Assembly (NCBI GenBank): GCA_037043455.1
Contig: JAWPHD010000090.1
Location: 558,001-622,000 of the forward strand
DNA: 64,000 bases
Direction: 5' to 3'
Origin: Cyrtodaria siliqua
Lineage: Eukaryota; Mollusca; Bivalvia; Adapedonta; Hiatellidae
The notes under the pieces were generated by a model. That model was not told the DNA's origin. It saw only the letters and a list, made by a program, of their open reading frames with translations, and did not search any database. Positions 55,197 through 64,000 of the stretch are shown in pieces. The stretch's first letter is position 1. Every line of letters begins with the position of its first letter. The position numbers and the translations under genes were made by a program.

Positions 55197-55953
55197 TTGA
55201 ATTGGATTTTATAGTTGCACCAACAGCTAAGGTCACATAGTGACCTTCCAGCTTCCATTGGTGGAGGAAGACCTCATGTGATCCTCAGTGCATTTTTCAT
55301 GCATGGGCGGGCACCTGGGTAGAACCACTAGGTTTCCACAAGCCAGCTGGATAGCTTCCTAACATAAAGATTCCTGGTCCCATGAGGGCGTGTTTCATGC
55401 ATGGGTGGGCACCTGGGTAGAACCACTGGGTTTCCACAAGCCAGCTGGATAGCTTCCTCACATAAAGATTCCTGGTCCCATGAGGGCGTGTTTCATGCAT
55501 GGGCGGGCACCTGGGTAGAACCACTGGGTTTCCACAAGCCAGCTGGATAGCTTCCAAACATAAAGATTCCTGGTCCCATGAGGGCGTGTTTCATGCATGG
55601 GCGGGCACCTGGGTAGAACCACTGGGTTTCCACAAGCCAGCTGGATAGCTTCCTCACATAAAGATTCCTGGTCCCATGAGGGCGTGTTTCATGCATGGGC
55701 GGGCACCTGGGTAGAACCACTGGGTTTCCACAAGCAAGCTGGACACCTTCCTCACATAAAGATTCCTGGTCCCATGAGGGCGTGTTTCATGCATGGGCGG
55801 GCACCTGGGTAGAATCACTGGGTTTCCACAAGCCAGCTGGATAGCTTCCTCACATAAAGATTCCTGGTCCCATGAGTGCTTGTACCCACAGCGGTGACAG
55901 GCAAGTGATTTCAAGTCAGAGATTCATAACCACTTGGCCGGGAACATCCCCAG
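55197..55953 (-). mobile_element. SINE-C with internal 98-bp amplification, six units
   Basis: The outer parts (GGATTTTATAGTTGCACCAA and ACCACTTGGCCGGGAAC) are ordinary SINE-C. The inner segment from GCATGGGCGGGCACCTGGGT to CCCATGAGGGCGTGTTTCAT is repeated in tandem, with the word GCGTGTTTCAT at 55388, 55486, 55584, 55682 and 55780: exactly 98 bp each. Units are nearly identical. ORFs of 71-86 codons on both strands arise from the tandem. Confidence 0.95.
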
Positions 55954-56528
55954 GGTGAAAATAGATTCATAAGAAGTTGGAAAAATACAACCAAATTATC
56001 TGAATTGTGTATGTGTGTCTGTGTGGAAAAACTACCTGTGTCACTTCCACTCACCCCCACCCCACGCCAAAACATCACCACCCTTATCCCCATCACCTTA
56101 AAAGCAGGCCCTTTAAAAATGACTTTAATAAAAGGCAAACTTTGAGCAGAATGTTTTAAAGATCCGATCAGAGTTCAGATCATGTCATTTAATTCACTTT
56201 TACAGACAATATACTTTTATATTTCTTCCATAGCTAGAAATTAAAAATATTCCTCTTTTTTTCCCAAATGTTAATAGCTTTGACTATACATACTGTAAAA
56301 TAAGTATATTTCCACATAATATTGTATCCGCTATAAAATCAATACCTTTTCACCTCACTGATTATGCTCAGCCTAATAATTTTATAACAATTTATTTCAA
56401 TGTTCAGCTCACTGTATTAATTATTAAACACATCATATTTGGTTATTATTAGTCCATTCATTCATGTCTTTACATACTACATAGAAATTCAAATTTACGG
56501 TACATTTATTATGAATACTTGTTCTAAA
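55954..56528. other. Unassigned sequence
   Basis: C-rich patch at 56045-56070; otherwise AT-rich, no gene seen. Confidence 0.35.
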
Positions 56529-56583
56529 CAAAACAAGAGAACCGCAGGATGCTCTACTGTTTAAAATGGTATATGTAAGTTAC
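56529..56583 (+). mobile_element. Helentron-like 5' end fragment
   Basis: AAACAAGAGAACCGCAGGAT then GCTCTACTG, cut off by the TIR element that follows. Confidence 0.55.
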
Positions 56584-57395
56584 TACATTCGAACCTCGAT
56601 AGCTCGAACACCGGTGATTCGAATACCATCGGTAATTCGAACACATTTTCCGGTCCCGACACAACTCCTATATAATTCAATGTAATTTAACCTCGATTTT
56701 TCGAATACCCCGTGAATTTAAACCTCGCTTAATCGAAGGTGATGATCCGTTGCCATGCGACGTCGGCCATATTAAATGTAATCGACGCATTTGTATTTGT
56801 TTGTAGCAAGTTCGATCATAGTGCGAAAACAAAGTTGGATGTAAAAGGTGCGAACATTTATGATTGAAAAGCGATAATAGACAGATAACATTTATGTTTA
56901 GTGAACTTTGTTTACTGTTAATTACGATAAATTAAACACGGTTGCTTTTCTAATCAAATAATGTACTCAAACCAGTCTTAGACTCAATAAAACCGAGTCT
57001 GCTGCTTTATTCTCTGACTTGTGTTTGTTGCTCTCAAAGGATCACCTTTATCAGTATTTATTACCTTGTTCTCATTATTCGGACTTCCGGAATGTAAGTT
57101 ACAATCAGTGTGATATTTCCTTAAATAAATGATAAAACAAACACATTATTGCAGTTTTTCTTGTATTTTCAGTGTAACATGTTATATATCCGTTATGAGG
57201 TTTAAACAAACATGCATGAACATAAAAAAAATACCGAGAACGATACATCACGTATACAAGTAACACTGTTTCGAGTGGTACACAACTCCGATAGATATTT
57301 TGGTTTTTACCGTTACCTCGATGCCTCGAAGCCACCGATAGCTCGAACATATCCCTATGGTCCCGCTGACTTCGAGCTATCGAGGTTCGACTGTA
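56584..57395. mobile_element. pogo/Tigger-like non-autonomous element
   Basis: TIRs CATTCGAACCTCGATAGCTC and (inverted right end) CAGTCGAACCTCGATAGCTC, next to TA on each side. Repeated TCGAA words fill both subterminal regions. This terminus style is typical of pogo-like Tc1/mariner elements (recalled). About 810 bp; no DDE transposase frame. The 102-codon minus ORF is not a transposase. Confidence 0.8.
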
Positions 57396-58149
57396 TGTTA
57401 TGCTTTCTATCAACTAGATGCAAACAAACCCAGACATTTTGCTAATATCAGTAACAGAGAAGAATATTTCGTGTTTTTTCTATTTCTCAAATCTTATTTC
57501 TCATTGAAACAAGTAAAAACAAGTATCCTAATTAGAGTAAAAACACTGTCTACAAACATGGCAGTATTCAAACCAATTTAATCTTTTCGAGTTTAATAAT
57601 ACTTGAGATTTTGTTTAGAACAGATTTTCCTATGACATGGCATCATGACATGCAAATATGGCATGCATATCAAGACAAAGAGACACAAGCCCTCCATCTG
57701 TTTTTGAAAAGCATGCAGCTTTGGTAGCTCAATTGGATAACACATTGCACTTTCGAGCTGCAGACCTATGCAGAGCGTGGGTTTTAAAGTAATTATTATA
57801 ATGTCTGTGTTAAAAGTTCAAACCAACATTGTTAATATGTTCCTCAATACAGTAAAAGGAACAATGTAAACAATATAATTTGCCTGGTACAAACTTGTCC
57901 CAATATACATGTACATAATGACCTAATATGGCAACGAGCAGTCCCGACTTATTAGAATGTAAATTATAATTGGTCGACACACTTAGAGGCAGGAAAACTA
58001 TCAGCAAGTGTGTATACATACAATACTAGTTTGCTCTATACTTTAATAGGATGCAAAAAAACACATAGTGTACATAGCATGTTTATAGTACTTCAGTTTT
58101 TTAAGGCCATAATAAAAATTATGTTTGTTTGCCCAAACGCGACTAGTCC
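57396..58149. other. Unassigned; tRNA-like remnant at 57724-57795
   Basis: TTGGTAGCTCAATTGGATAA then CGAGCTGCAGACC and GCGTGGGTTTTAAAG looks like a tRNA-derived SINE head with decayed box B. The same GAGCTGCAGACC word recurs inverted at 62085. AT-rich elsewhere. Confidence 0.45.
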
Positions 58150-58612
58150 AAAAACAAGAGGTCAATGACCTTGAAGCTCTACTGGCAGGTTCTCAAAGCT
58201 AGATCAGCATTCCTGTGAAGTTTCATGAAAATCTTTCAAGTAGTTTCAGAGTAGTCGTTAAAAGTTTTTATATATAACTCTATGTAAACAATGGCCGCTG
58301 GTAACCATGTTTAATGACTTGAATCAAAATAATTTTCAACAAGGACCAACATCATGTCTTGCTGATCATTTTAGAAAAAGTTCCATATCAATATCACTTA
58401 TAGTTTTCAGGAAGTAGTCGCTACAAAATTGTTTTTTTAAAGTCTATTTTTAGCTGTGGCATCCATCTTGAATTTCTGGCAGGCCTGACATTTTGCTAGG
58501 ACAACTAGACATCAAGAGCAACATTTCTGTAAAGTTTCATGAAAATCCATCCAGTAGTTTCAGAGGAGTAGTCGCTACAAAAAAAGTTTGATCAGTTGAG
58601 CTAAAAACAAAC
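58150..58612 (+). mobile_element. Helentron-like element, short
   Basis: AAAACAAGAGGTCAATGACC, two TTTCATGAAAATC core units, end GTTGAGCTAAAAAC. The GACGG tract is missing. Confidence 0.8.
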
Positions 58613-58754
58613 AAATAACTTAACTTTAAACATCATTCACAAATGAATCTGACATGCAAAAAAAAATTCGAAATATTTTTAAGTGTGGCCTAAGGGCTCA
58701 TATAGGTAAGCAGAGTATATATTTTTTCATGCATAATTTTCACGTTTAAAGTCT

Positions 58755-58868
58755 TACCAATCTCATTAAAATCAGACCCTTTATCACACTACGATACTCT
58801 TCGCTACTCAATAGCGGAGAGTATCAAAGCGTAATTAGGATAAGATTTTAATGAGATTGAAGTCTTAC
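58755..58868. mobile_element. Small inverted-repeat element (AATCTCATTAAAATC)
   Basis: Arms CCAATCTCATTAAAATC and GATTTTAATGAGATTG, with inner arms GATACTCTTCGCTA and TAGCGGAGAGTATC. About 110 bp, foldback type. Confidence 0.75.
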
Positions 58869-58923
58869 CCAAATTACTGGCAAGGTGGGAAAGAAATGAA
58901 TGTTTTTTTAGGTCCCGTTAACA

Positions 58924-61728
58924 CATCCTATTAGGCCACATAAAAAATATGTGTGGTTCAGGTAACCCGACCTACCCTATTTTAAGGGGCCGACCCTAAA
59001 ATGTTTTATGCAAAAAAAAAAAATAAAAATAAAAAAAAATAAAGATTGTTGATATTCAAAACAAGAGGCCCAAGAGGGCCTGTGGACGCTCTACTGGCTC
59101 AAGATAAATTTTATGTATTTAGGGGCCATAAGTCTTCCAAAAACCATTCAACCAGAACATGGCAATGACAGGTGCAACTAGGCTTAGTACTGATCATCCT
59201 CAACAAGATTCGCTGAAATCTGGCAAAGAGTTCAGAAGAGACTAATCTGGACAAAGTTTGTGTATTAAAACATTTAAAGGGTCACAACTCTGCCAAAAAT
59301 CATTCAACCAAAATATGGCGATGATATGCACAACTAGGCTTGATACTGATCATCCTTGTCAAGTTTCGTCTGTATCCAGCCAGGGGTTCAGGAGAACTAG
59401 CCCAGAAAAAAATTGTGGTATCAAAATCCTCTATAGGGCCATAACTCTGCCAAATATCTGTAAACCGGAACGTGACGATGACATGCACAACTAGGCTTGG
59501 TGCTGATCATCCCTGCAAAGTTGCATTGAAATCTGGCGAGGGGTTCAGGAGAAGTAGATCAGAACAAAGTTTGTGTATTAAAACCTTTAAAGGGCCATAA
59601 CTCCGCCAAAAATCATTCAACCGGAACACGGCGATGATTTGCATAACAAGACATAGAATTTATCATCCCTAAAAAGTTTCGTTTAATCCGGCCAGGGGTT
59701 CAAGAGAACTAGTCAGAACAAAGTTTGTGTATTAAAACCTTTAAAGGGCTATAACTCCACCAAAATCATTCAACTGGAACACGGGGACTATGTACAACTA
59801 GGTTTGGTACTGATAATCCCTGCAAAGTTTCAATGAAATCTGGTCAAATGAAGGCCCTTTCGTCTTAATGAGGCCAAGATATAGCATATTTCAGAAAATC
59901 AAGGGCCATGACTCCGATGTAAATGGTCCAATCTGGATGTTTTACGAATTTGTCCAAGCTTTCATTGATATTAACAATCTGGTAAAGTTTCTGAAAGATC
60001 GGATGAAAGATAAAGGCCTTATCGTCTTAACGAGGCAAATTATAGGATTTTTAACTAAATCAAGGGCCATAACTCCACTGTTACTGGTCCAATCTGGCTG
60101 GTTTTCGAACTTGACCGAACTGTCATTTATATTAACAATCTAGTAAAGTTTCATAAAGATCGCATGAAAAATGAAGGCCCTATCGTCTTAACGAGGCAAA
60201 GTATAGCATTTTTAACTAAATCAAGGGCCATAACTCATCTGTTACCGGTCCCATCTGGCTGGTTTTCGAAATTGTTCGAGCTGTTATTGATTTAAACAAT
60301 CAGGTAAAGTTTTGTAAAGATCAGATGAAAGATGAAGGCCCTATCGAATTAACAAGGCAAATTATAGCAATTTCAATTAAATCAAGGGCCATAACTCATC
60401 TGTTACTGGTCCGATCTGGCTGTTTTTCAAAACTGTCTGAGCTGTCATTGATATAAACAATCAGGTAAAGTTTTGTAAAGATCAGATGAAAGATGAAGGC
60501 CCTATCGAATTAACGAGGCAAAATATAGCATTTTTAACTAAATCAAGGGCAATAACTCCGCTGTTAATGGTCCGATCTAGCTGGTTTTTGAACATGTCCA
60601 AGCTTTCATTGATATTAACAATCTGTGCAAGTTGGTAAAGATCAAATAATAAATGAAGGTGCTAGAGTGTTCACAAGGCTTAATATGGCATTTTTCAGCA
60701 AAACAAGGACCATAACTCCGGTGAAATTATTTCGATCTTGCCAGTTTTCGAACTTGTCCAAGCTTTCATTGATATAAAGACACTGGCAAAGTTAAGTAAA
60801 GGTCCGATTAATATTGAAGGCCCTAGAGTGTTCACAAGGCAGAAAATAGCAATTTTCAGAAAAACAAGGGCCATAACTCCGGTGTTACTGATCAGATTTA
60901 ACTGGTTTTCGAACTTGTTTAGCTTTCATTGATATTAACAATCTGTGCAAGTTTGGTAAAGATCAAATAATAAATGAATTTGCTAGAGTGTTCACAAGGC
61001 AGAAAATGGCATTTTTCAGAAAAAACAAGGGCCATAACTCTGGTGTTACTGAACCAATTTAGCTGATTTGCGAACTTGTCGAAGCTATCAATGGTATTAA
61101 CAATCTGTGCAAGTTTGGTAACAATCAATTAATAAATGAATGTGTTGGACCGTTCAAAAGGCAGAAAATGTCAATTTTCAGAAAAAACAAGGGCCATAAC
61201 TCCGGTGTTACTGATCCGATTTGGCTGGTTTTCGAACTTGTCCGAGCTTTCATTGTTATTAACAATCTGTGCAAGTTGGGTAAAGATCAAATAATAAATG
61301 AAGGTGATAGAGTGTTCACAAGGCTTAATATGACATTTTTCAGCAAAACAAGGGCCATAAATCCGGTGAAATTTATCCAATCCGACTGGTTTTCAAACTT
61401 GTCCGAGCTTTCATTGATATAAAGACACTGGCAAAGTTTCGTAAAGATTCAATTAATAATGAAGGCCCTAGAGTGTTCACAAGGCAAAAGTTAACAGACG
61501 GACGACGGACGGACGGACGGACGGACGACGGACAACTCGCCATCCCATAAGCTCTGCTAGCCTTCGGCCAGTAGAGCTAAAATCGAACTCAAAGTATAGT
61601 AATTTACATATTAAATTCATTATCAGAATTGAATTCATTAATGAGAAAAAAAAATAGCCTACCTAACCTACCCTATTTTTTTTGCCAGTGTTACCTGAAC
61701 CACACATATTATTTTGTTTGGCCTTAGG
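58924..61728. mobile_element. M6-family TIR element split by a 2.5-kb Helentron-like insertion
   Basis: Left half TAGGCCACATAAAAAATATG, TGTGGTTCAGGTAACCCGAC and CTACCCTATTTTAAGGGGCC. Right half CCTACCTAACCTACCCTATT, CAGTGTTACCTGAACCACAC and TTTGTTTGGCCTTA. The two TIRs are inverse copies and belong to one element. Confidence 0.8.
59058..61582 (+). mobile_element. Large Helentron-like element with two successive satellite cores
   Basis: Starts AAAACAAGAGGCCCAAGAGG with GCTCTACTGGC. Core 1 (59.1-59.85 kb): about five units of about 155 bp with AAAAATCATTCAACCGGAAC and GCACAACTAGGCTTGGTACT. Core 2 (59.87-61.49 kb): about ten units of about 160 bp with AAATCAAGGGCCATAACTCC, the same monomer as 1-1100. 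Then a GACGGACGGACGG tract and hairpin CTAGCC-TTCG-GGCCAG, ending GAGCTAAAA. ORFs here are core readings. Confidence 0.9.
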
Positions 61729-61737
61729 TTACCTCAG

Positions 61738-62125
61738 AGGTAGATGAGATAAAAGATGAATCCTCCCTGATCAGACATCCATCCGCATAGGGCAGAGGTC
61801 TGTAGCTCCAAAGGTGGAAAAGAATTGAAAGCATTTTGGAAATTGCGTGGGGATCACACTACATATTCATTTAGCCGGTATCCTGACCAGACTATGGCGC
61901 TTATAGCTCTCGCAGATTTAATGGTGTTTTATGTCCCGTTTACACATCATAAATTATATTTGGACAGCAACCTCAGAAGGAGATGAGACGACGGGTGCAG
62001 TTTCCCATCAGACAATAACGGACGAAGGGTGCAGTTTCCCACCAGACAATAATGCCAGCGATAGGAGCGAACGTACCCACCCAGGGGGGAGGTCTGCAGC
62101 TCGCATCCACTGAGCTACCAAGCAT
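61738..62125 (-). mobile_element. Two related tRNA-derived SINE copies, minus strand
   Basis: ACCTCAGAGGTAGATGAGAT with GGGCAGAGGTCTGTAGCTCC (61.74-61.82 kb), and ACCTCAGAAGGAGATGAGAC with GGGGGAGGTCTGCAGCTCGC and ATCCACTGAGCTACC (61.97-62.12 kb), are copies of one sequence. On the minus strand the second starts GGTAGCTCAGTGGATGCGAG, a box A-type head. In it, GGGTGCAGTTTCCC..CAGACAATAA is duplicated in tandem (61995, 62028). Confidence 0.55.
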
Positions 62126-62129
62126 GATT

Positions 62130-62260
62130 GCAGGATTAACATAACGCTAGTACTTAAGATGTCTTCGTCCTATTGCTGAGGTCTGAGTATATTGACATGT
62201 CGCCAGTACTTAGATATCTCCGCCCTATTGTTGATGTCGGAGTATATTGACAATAGTTTA
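62130..62260. repeat. Tandem duplication of about 68 bp
   Basis: CGCTAGTACTTAAGATGTCT..CCTATTGCTGAGG..GAGTATATTGACA is followed by CGCCAGTACTTAGATATCTC..CCTATTGTTGATG..GAGTATATTGACA. Two diverged units. Confidence 0.8.
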
Positions 62261-62264
62261 TATA

Positions 62265-62525
62265 GCAGAGTTGCACGTGATGAGCACGTGCTTTATACAC
62301 GTGCTGTTGTTTGTCGGAGGTATCGTTCTCGTTTGATTGGTTGAAGTGGATAAATGATTGACAACTGGCGACATGTTAATTGACAATAGGTTGTAATAAA
62401 TTTGTAATACAGTTGCACATGCTTTATAATACAACAACACATGCTATTGTTTGTCGGAGAAATCTTATTGGTTTAACTGTTTGAAATGGTTAATGATTGA
62501 CAACAAGTGTCATGTTCATTGAGAC
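62265..62525. repeat. Tandem duplication of about 140 bp
   Basis: AGTTGCACGTG.. GTGCTGTTGTTTGTCGGAGG ..ATGATTGACAAC and AGTTGCACATG.. ATGCTATTGTTTGTCGGAGA ..ATGATTGACAAC. The first unit has three CACGTG-type E-box words; the second lacks them. Confidence 0.8.
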
Positions 62526-63083
62526 CAAACAAGTACAACCACATAACAATTTATGTCCTCCCAAAAAAAGGGCAAAAAAAGACCATGTCATTCAAAGGCT
62601 TGGAGTTGCAGGCGACAATTGGTTAGCTTACTTAGTCTCGACCATTCAGACCTCTCACGAGACTTCTCTCAAGGAAGTCCACACGATGGTGTGAAGTAAA
62701 GCTTCTTTAAAATTTGTGACATCAAAACAATTTGTGACATCAAAAAAGAATCACCATCCCCTTATTGGTCAACTTCAGTTTGTTATGGGAATCAGCCCCT
62801 ATGTCACGACGGCGTCAAAAACTATGTGACGTTAAGCCCAATGTTGCGCAATAAAATTACCCCAAACAAAGTCAACGGATCACAATAAATGCTAATAATT
62901 AAATTGTAAACATCATTATATTCATTTTGTAATATAGATTATATTATGTTTTTAGAGAAACTACAAAAAACGAAGCTTATTGTATATTTAGTAAGAATGT
63001 ACAGACATCCTATTGGAACTAATGTTGCGCATAATACAACCTGCACTTTACTGTTGTGGTCAAAATGACGTCACGTCACAGTC
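62526..63083. other. Unassigned sequence
   Basis: A 65-codon plus ORF at 62497-62694 contains a basic run PPKKRAKKDH but no domain. AATGTTGCGC occurs at 62841 and 63021. ATTTGTGACATCAAAA is duplicated in tandem at 62713-62746. Confidence 0.4.
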
Positions 63084-63903
63084 CAGGGCACGAAAATTCC
63101 ACTCGTCCGCTTGTATTGACGAGTGAAATTCGAATCCGGACGAGTGAAACCCATGAATCGGTCGTCCGAGAGGACGAGTAACATTTCAGTAGAAAACATA
63201 GATATGTCCCATTTTCATATGAGAAAACAACAAAGAAAATAGTTCTTACATAGTTTATTAAGCGATTAAATGCAGTAAATAGTCGCAACTCTGTTTATTC
63301 AGCGATAAACTGCAATTTAAGTCAACCGGATATTGGGAAATTGACGCATTTCCGTTTTGGGACATTCTAAAATGCGGCTCCCGTTCTAATTTCACGGAGC
63401 GCGAACATTACGGTATTTGATGTTATACAAATAGTATACTAGTCAGCTTTTAGGTGACTGGGGCCAGGGCCTTCAGGAAGGGGAATAAAAGTATACTGTT
63501 TTCCTGTATTGGAGTTTAACATTTTCTAATAAAAAAATGTATTTTTCTTTTTTAAGAGGGGAATTTTTCACAGGAAAAAGGGGGAAATATATACCATGCC
63601 AGAGTAACTGTAATGGCCATGATCAGACTGTAATTAACTATAAAATACGAATATGAATATAGTCATCTATAATACTCGTCAAAGTTTCGTAATTTTCATT
63701 GATTTATATAAAGAAAAAAACAACACATTATGATGTTTCCCTTTGTTTTATTTGTATATAATAGTGTTAAATGATGATTTCTGACTACTTTGTGATCTTT
63801 TACAATCAGAGCAGGACGAGTAAACATCCTAATAGGATGAGTAACATGTCGATGCCACTCGTCCTACAGGACGAGTATACAGTACAATATATTTCATCCC
63901 CTG
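63084..63903. mobile_element. hAT-like non-autonomous element with CACTCGTC subterminal repeats
   Basis: The left end CAGGGCACGAAAAT and inverted right end CAGGGGATGAAATAT are flanked by a possible 5-bp duplication CAGTC (63079-63083 and 63904-63908). CACTCGTC/GACGAGT words cluster near both ends in both orientations (63095-63180 and 63810-63880). CAGGG termini with subterminal repeats suit hAT-type elements, though hAT normally makes 8-bp duplications. No transposase ORF. Confidence 0.65.
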
Positions 63904-64000
63904 CAGTCATTTTGACGTTTGGCACCGTCTATCAGTCAAACAATTTAATGAACCACTAGTCCAGACGCTAGCTATCGCAGTCAGCTTGAGTGTGCCTGGA

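Noticed and set aside
55297..55914. Family of MHETRPHG-repeat peptides
   Set aside because: Products of the 98-bp tandem unit inside SINE-C; 98 is not a multiple of three and frames shift.
60738..61422. Several 60-84 codon ORFs of similar sequence
   Set aside because: They are the same core monomer of the Helentron-like element read in shifted copies, like those at 74-1224.

Overview
This 64 kb window is AT-rich, repeat-saturated animal nuclear DNA. The repeat types point to a bivalve mollusc, probably a clam-like one (inference from recalled repeat families, not from any gene). Key signs are many elements that begin AACAAGAG, carry tandem cores of about 160 bp, then a (GACGG)n tract and a GCC-TTCG-GGC hairpin ending GAGCTAAAA. 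These look like the pearl/Helentron-type elements described from oysters and clams. Several tRNA-derived SINE families and many short TIR elements accompany them. I see no prokaryotic operon, CRISPR array, rRNA or functional tRNA gene.

Gene content is very low. One intronless ORF stands out: a 202-residue protein at 46153-46761 (minus) with a CxxCxCxxC cluster, a strong Kozak start and a TATA box 125 bp upstream. A second candidate is a first coding exon at 3960-4131 (minus), with a TATA-like box, a good Kozak start and a clean GTGAGT donor. I recognise neither function with confidence. Nearly all other ORFs lie in repeats.

Layout. 1-2.7 kb: Helentron-like cores. 4.0 kb: candidate exon. 4.4-6.0 kb: 32-bp arrays. 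6.4-7.9 kb: Helentron-like element with a SINE inside. 9.0-9.5 kb: very uniform 31-bp array. 10-12.5 kb: SINE, MITEs and a 12-bp array. 14.3 kb: intact SINE. 17.1-18.8 kb: 1.7 kb TIR element. 19.0-21.4 kb: MITEs. 22.2-25.4 kb: 26-bp satellite with higher-order structure, split by a Helentron-like element. 25.8-36.3 kb: mixed MITEs and SINEs, including a MITE inside a MITE. 39.2-41.3 kb: stacked elements. 42.5-44.3 kb: 145-bp satellite with repeated DR1 motifs. 44.9-48.1 kb: the quietest stretch, holding the protein gene. 48.2-53.3 kb: MITE cluster, a three-deep SINE nest and duplicated segments. 53.6-61.7 kb: Helentron-like elements, an expanded SINE and a pogo-like MITE. 61.7-64.0 kb: tandem duplications and an hAT-like element.

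The main biology is layered transposition. Target duplications and split TIRs allow a relative order of insertion to be read at several places. The elements share modular parts: Helentron-like ends carry at least five unrelated tandem cores, and several SINE families with different tRNA-like heads share a GGTTCTACCCAGG block. No autonomous transposase is visible, so mobilising proteins must be encoded elsewhere.
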